Assembly: GCA_002298155.1 (NCBI GenBank)
Contig: DBME01000008.1
Coordinates: 420 to 9,878 of the forward strand
DNA from: Holophagaceae bacterium UBA706
Lineage (GTDB): Bacteria; Acidobacteriota; Holophagae; Holophagales; Holophagaceae
DNA: 9,459 nt
Direction of reading: 5' to 3'
A model generated the notes under the pieces. That model was not told the origin of the DNA. It ran no database searches and saw only the letters and a program-made list of their open reading frames with translations. The stretch's first letter is position 1. Every line of letters starts with the position of its first letter. Made by a program: the position numbers and the translations under genes. Shown in pieces: positions 7,535 to 9,459 of the stretch.

Positions 7535-7543
7535 TGTTAAAAT
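7535..7543 (+). promoter_or_regulatory. Probable extended -10 promoter of typA
   Basis: TGTTAAAAT fits the extended -10 pattern TGnTATAAT with one mismatch in the hexamer. It would start transcription near 7550, giving a leader of roughly 46 bases before the typA ATG at 7596. Extended -10 promoters can work without a well-placed -35, which would explain the misplaced TTGACA upstream. This is sequence inspection only. Confidence 0.4.
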
Positions 7544-7585
7544 CGAGGGTTCTGCCGGAACCGCACCCGGCTCCCCGTTCTTTCC

Positions 7586-7590
7586 AAGGA
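7586..7590 (+). promoter_or_regulatory. Ribosome binding site fixing the typA start
   Basis: AAGGA lies 5 bases before the ATG at 7596. It settles the start there rather than at an upstream in-frame TTG (7530), whose extra residues look non-conserved and which overlaps the probable -10 promoter. Confidence 0.75.
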
Positions 7591-7595
7591 CCCAG

Positions 7596-9422
7596 ATGAC
7601 CGCCATCGAAAAGATCCGCAACGTCGCCATCATTGCCCACGTCGACCATGGCAAGACCACCCTCGTGGATGCCATGTTCAAGGGCGCACACATGTTCCGG
7701 GACAACCAGAGGGTCCAGGAACGGGCGCTGGACAGCAACGACCAGGAACGGGAACGCGGCATCACCATCCTCGCCAAGACCACCGCCCTGCACTGGGGCG
7801 GCTACCGGTTCAACATCGTCGACACCCCGGGCCACGCCGACTTCGGCGGCGAAGTGGAGCGGGTGCTCAGCATGGTGGACTCCGTCCTCCTGGTGGTGGA
7901 CGCCTTCGACGGCCCCATGCCCCAGACCAAGTTCGTCACCCGCAAGGCCCTGGCCCTGGGTCTCCGGCCCATCGTGGTCATCAACAAGGTCGACCGCCCC
8001 GGCGCCCGGCCCCTCTGGTCCCAGGACGCGGTCTTCGAGCTCCTCATCGAGCTGGGCGCCACGGAAGCGCAGCTGGACTTCTGCTGCGTCTTCGCCAGCG
8101 CCAAGCAGGGCTACGCCATGATGGACATCAACGATCCCACGGACAGCCTCGACCCCCTCTTCGACGCCATCGTCAAGCACTGCCCCCCTCCCACGGGCGA
8201 TCCCGAGGCTCCCCTGCAGATGCTGGTGACCCTCATGGACTACAACGACTTCGTGGGCCAGATCGGCATCGGACGCATCGTCAACGGCCGCATCAAGGTG
8301 GGCGAGCAGGTCAGCCTCATCAAGCGCGACGGCAGCGTCCAGAGCCAGAAGGTCTCCATGCTGTACGGCTTCGAGGGGCTCACCCGGGTGAACCTCACGG
8401 AGGCCTCCGCCGGCGAGATCATCGCCCTGGCGGGCATCCCGGACATCCGCGTGGGCGAGACCATCGCCAGCCTGGAGAATCCCCAGGCCCTCGAATACGT
8501 CGACATCGACGAGCCCACCATCTCCATGATGTTCGTCGTCAACAACGGCCCCTTCGCGGGCCAGGACGGCAAGCACACCCAGAGCCGCCGCATCCGCGAG
8601 CGCCTCACCAAGGAGCTGCAGCACAACGTGGCCCTGCGCGTCGAGGACACCGAGAGCCCCGACTCCTTCAAGGTCTCCGGCCGCGGCGAGCTGCACCTGG
8701 CCGTGCTCATCGAGACCATGCGCCGGGAAGGCTTCGAGCTGTGCGTGAGCCGGCCCGAGGTGATCCTCCACACCGACCCCGAGACCGGCGAGAAGCTGGA
8801 ACCCTACGAGGACATCACCATCGACGTGCCCGACATCTACATGGGCGTGGTCATGGAGAAGCTCGGCACCCGCAAGGCCGAGATGCAGGACATGGGCAAT
8901 GAGCTGGGCCGGGTGCGCCTCCACTTCAAGATCCCCAGCCGCGGCCTCATCGGCTACCGCTCGGAGTTCATGACCGACACCCGGGGCGAAGGCATCATCC
9001 ACAGCCTCTTCAGCCACTACGGTCCCTACAAGGGCGAGCTGCCCCGCCGAAAGAACGGCGTGCTCATCTCCATGGACCAGACCGAGGCCGTGGGCTTCGC
9101 GCTCATGAGCCTGGAGGACCGGGGCGTCATGTTCGTGCACCCGGGCACCAAGTGCTACGAGGGCATGATCGTCGGCGAGCACGCCCGCGAGAACGACCTG
9201 GTGGTGAACATCGGCAAGGTCAAGAAACTGAGCAACATGCGTTCATCCGGCGCCGACGAGGCCACCCGCATCACCCCGCCCCGGGACCACACCCTGGAGC
9301 AGGCCCTGGAATACATCGAGAACGACGAGCTGGTGGAAGTGACCCCCAACTTCGTGCGCATGCGCAAGCGCATCCTGTCCGAGAACGACCGCAAGAAGGC
9401 CGAACGCCGCAGCAACGCCTAG
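7596..9422 (+). CDS. typA: Ribosome-associated translational GTPase TypA/BipA
   Basis: A GTPase of the EF-G/LepA superfamily that binds the ribosome near the EF-G site. In known bacteria it assists 50S assembly and adaptation to cold and other stresses. At 608 residues it has the normal family length. The G domain shows G1 AHVDHGKTT (14-22), the switch region with RERGITI (52-58), G3 DTPGH (76-80), G4 NKVD (130-133) and G5 SAK (168-170). A beta-barrel domain II follows (about 205-300). The EF-G-like domain III/V region carries SGRGELHL (361-368) and an EDITIDVP segment near 404. The BipA-specific C-terminal region includes [20 protein letters not shown] (448-467) and ends in a basic tail, [18 protein letters not shown]. 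All nucleotide-binding motifs are intact. It starts at the ATG after AAGGA. It is divergent from pilT and ends 37 bp before the window edge; no terminator is visible in that remainder. Confidence 0.98.
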   Translation: MTAIEKIRNVAIIAHVDHGKTTLVDAMFKGAHMFRDNQRVQERALDSNDQERERGITILAKTTALHWGGYRFNIVDTPGHADFGGEVERVLSMVDSVLLVVDAFDGPMPQTKFVTRKALALGLRPIVVINKVDRPGARPLWSQDAVFELLIELGATEAQLDFCCVFASAKQGYAMMDINDPTDSLDPLFDAIVKHCPPPTGDPEAPLQMLVTLMDYNDFVGQIGIGRIVNGRIKVGEQVSLIKRDGSVQSQKVSMLYGFEGLTRVNLTEASAGEIIALAGIPDIRVGETIASLENPQALEYVDIDEPTISMMFVVNNGPFAGQDGKHTQSRRIRERLTKELQHNVALRVEDTESPDSFKVSGRGELHLAVLIETMRREGFELCVSRPEVILHTDPETGEKLEPYEDITIDVPDIYMGVVMEKLGTRKAEMQDMGNELGRVRLHFKIPSRGLIGYRSEFMTDTRGEGIIHSLFSHYGPYKGELPRRKNGVLISMDQTEAVGFALMSLEDRGVMFVHPGTKCYEGMIVGEHARENDLVVNIGKVKKLSNMRSSGADEATRITPPRDHTLEQALEYIENDELVEVTPNFVRMRKRILSENDRKKAERRSNA

Positions 9423-9459
9423 CGCGAAGCTGACAACGAACTGAACGAGCCGGCCCGGG

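Larger units (their letters stand above)
7439..7595. promoter_or_regulatory. Divergent pilT-typA intergenic region
   Basis: These 157 bp must hold the promoters of both divergent genes, unless they are read from farther away. On the minus strand TAAGAT (7492-7487) could be a pilT -10 box, but the expected -35 (ATCGCA, 17 bp upstream) is poor. Overlapping it is a strong Shine-Dalgarno GGAAGGA (7500-7494), 5 bases before an ATG at 7488 that is out of frame with pilT. On the plus strand a typA -10 is better supported. A TTGACA at 7523-7528 looks like a -35 but is only 9 bp from that -10. The region is locally A/T-richer around 7521-7545. Confidence 0.6.

Noticed and set aside
7523..7551. Classical sigma-70 promoter using TTGACA before typA
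   Set aside because: The hexamer at the expected 17-bp spacing (from 7546) does not resemble a -10; the TAAAAT box is only 9 bp away.
7530..7595. Upstream TTG start extending TypA by 22 residues
   Set aside because: It has no ribosome site and overlaps the likely -10 promoter; the ATG at 7596 has AAGGA at ideal spacing and gives the normal TypA N-terminus.
7224..9182. 652-codon minus-strand open frame opposite typA
   Set aside because: It is an antisense shadow of a clearly functional, fully motif-bearing TypA; low-complexity His/Val/Asp-rich sequence.

Overview
The window is about 9.4 kb of uniformly GC-rich DNA with dense, tightly spaced genes. It carries five protein genes and one large inverted repeat. 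Gene content and style suggest a Gram-negative, type IV pilus-bearing bacterium. The PilT subtype has a tail resembling deltaproteobacterial and acidobacterial proteins, and it sits near an ErcA-like protein, a PAS kinase and a transglutaminase/TPR protein. An acidobacterium of the Holophaga/Geothrix type is my best guess, but this is inference: there is no rRNA or other decisive marker.

Layout. From 1 to 3055 (+) runs the 3' part of a large transglutaminase-like/TPR protein, cut by the window edge just before its catalytic cysteine. At 3108-4274 (+) is an iron-containing alcohol dehydrogenase of the ErcA type with all four metal ligands. Its stop codon overlaps the start of a soluble PAS histidine kinase with a C-terminal receiver (4274-5923, +). 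The last two are a translationally coupled pair, recalling the ErcA/ErcS pairing of Pseudomonas, where an ADH-like protein works with a sensor kinase in regulating alcohol oxidation.

Between the kinase and the convergent pilT gene lies a 270-bp gap. It is dominated by a 54-bp inverted repeat (35 bp of it perfect) around an 81-bp centre. The arms are much less GC-rich than the surroundings. It resembles a transposase-less miniature element (MITE) or a very long RNA hairpin, and is the most unusual structure in the window.

From 7438 down to 6194 (-) is pilT, the pilus retraction ATPase, with a proline-rich C-terminal extension. It diverges across a 157-bp regulatory gap from typA/bipA (7596-9422, +), a ribosome-associated translational GTPase. 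The gap holds a plausible extended -10 promoter for typA and an out-of-frame ATG with a strong Shine-Dalgarno sequence just upstream of pilT.

The genes fall into unrelated functions: an alcohol/redox signalling pair, pilus motility, ribosome-linked stress adaptation, and a probable envelope-associated scaffold protein. Apart from the inverted repeat I see no phage, plasmid, CRISPR or defence genes, and no tRNA or rRNA.
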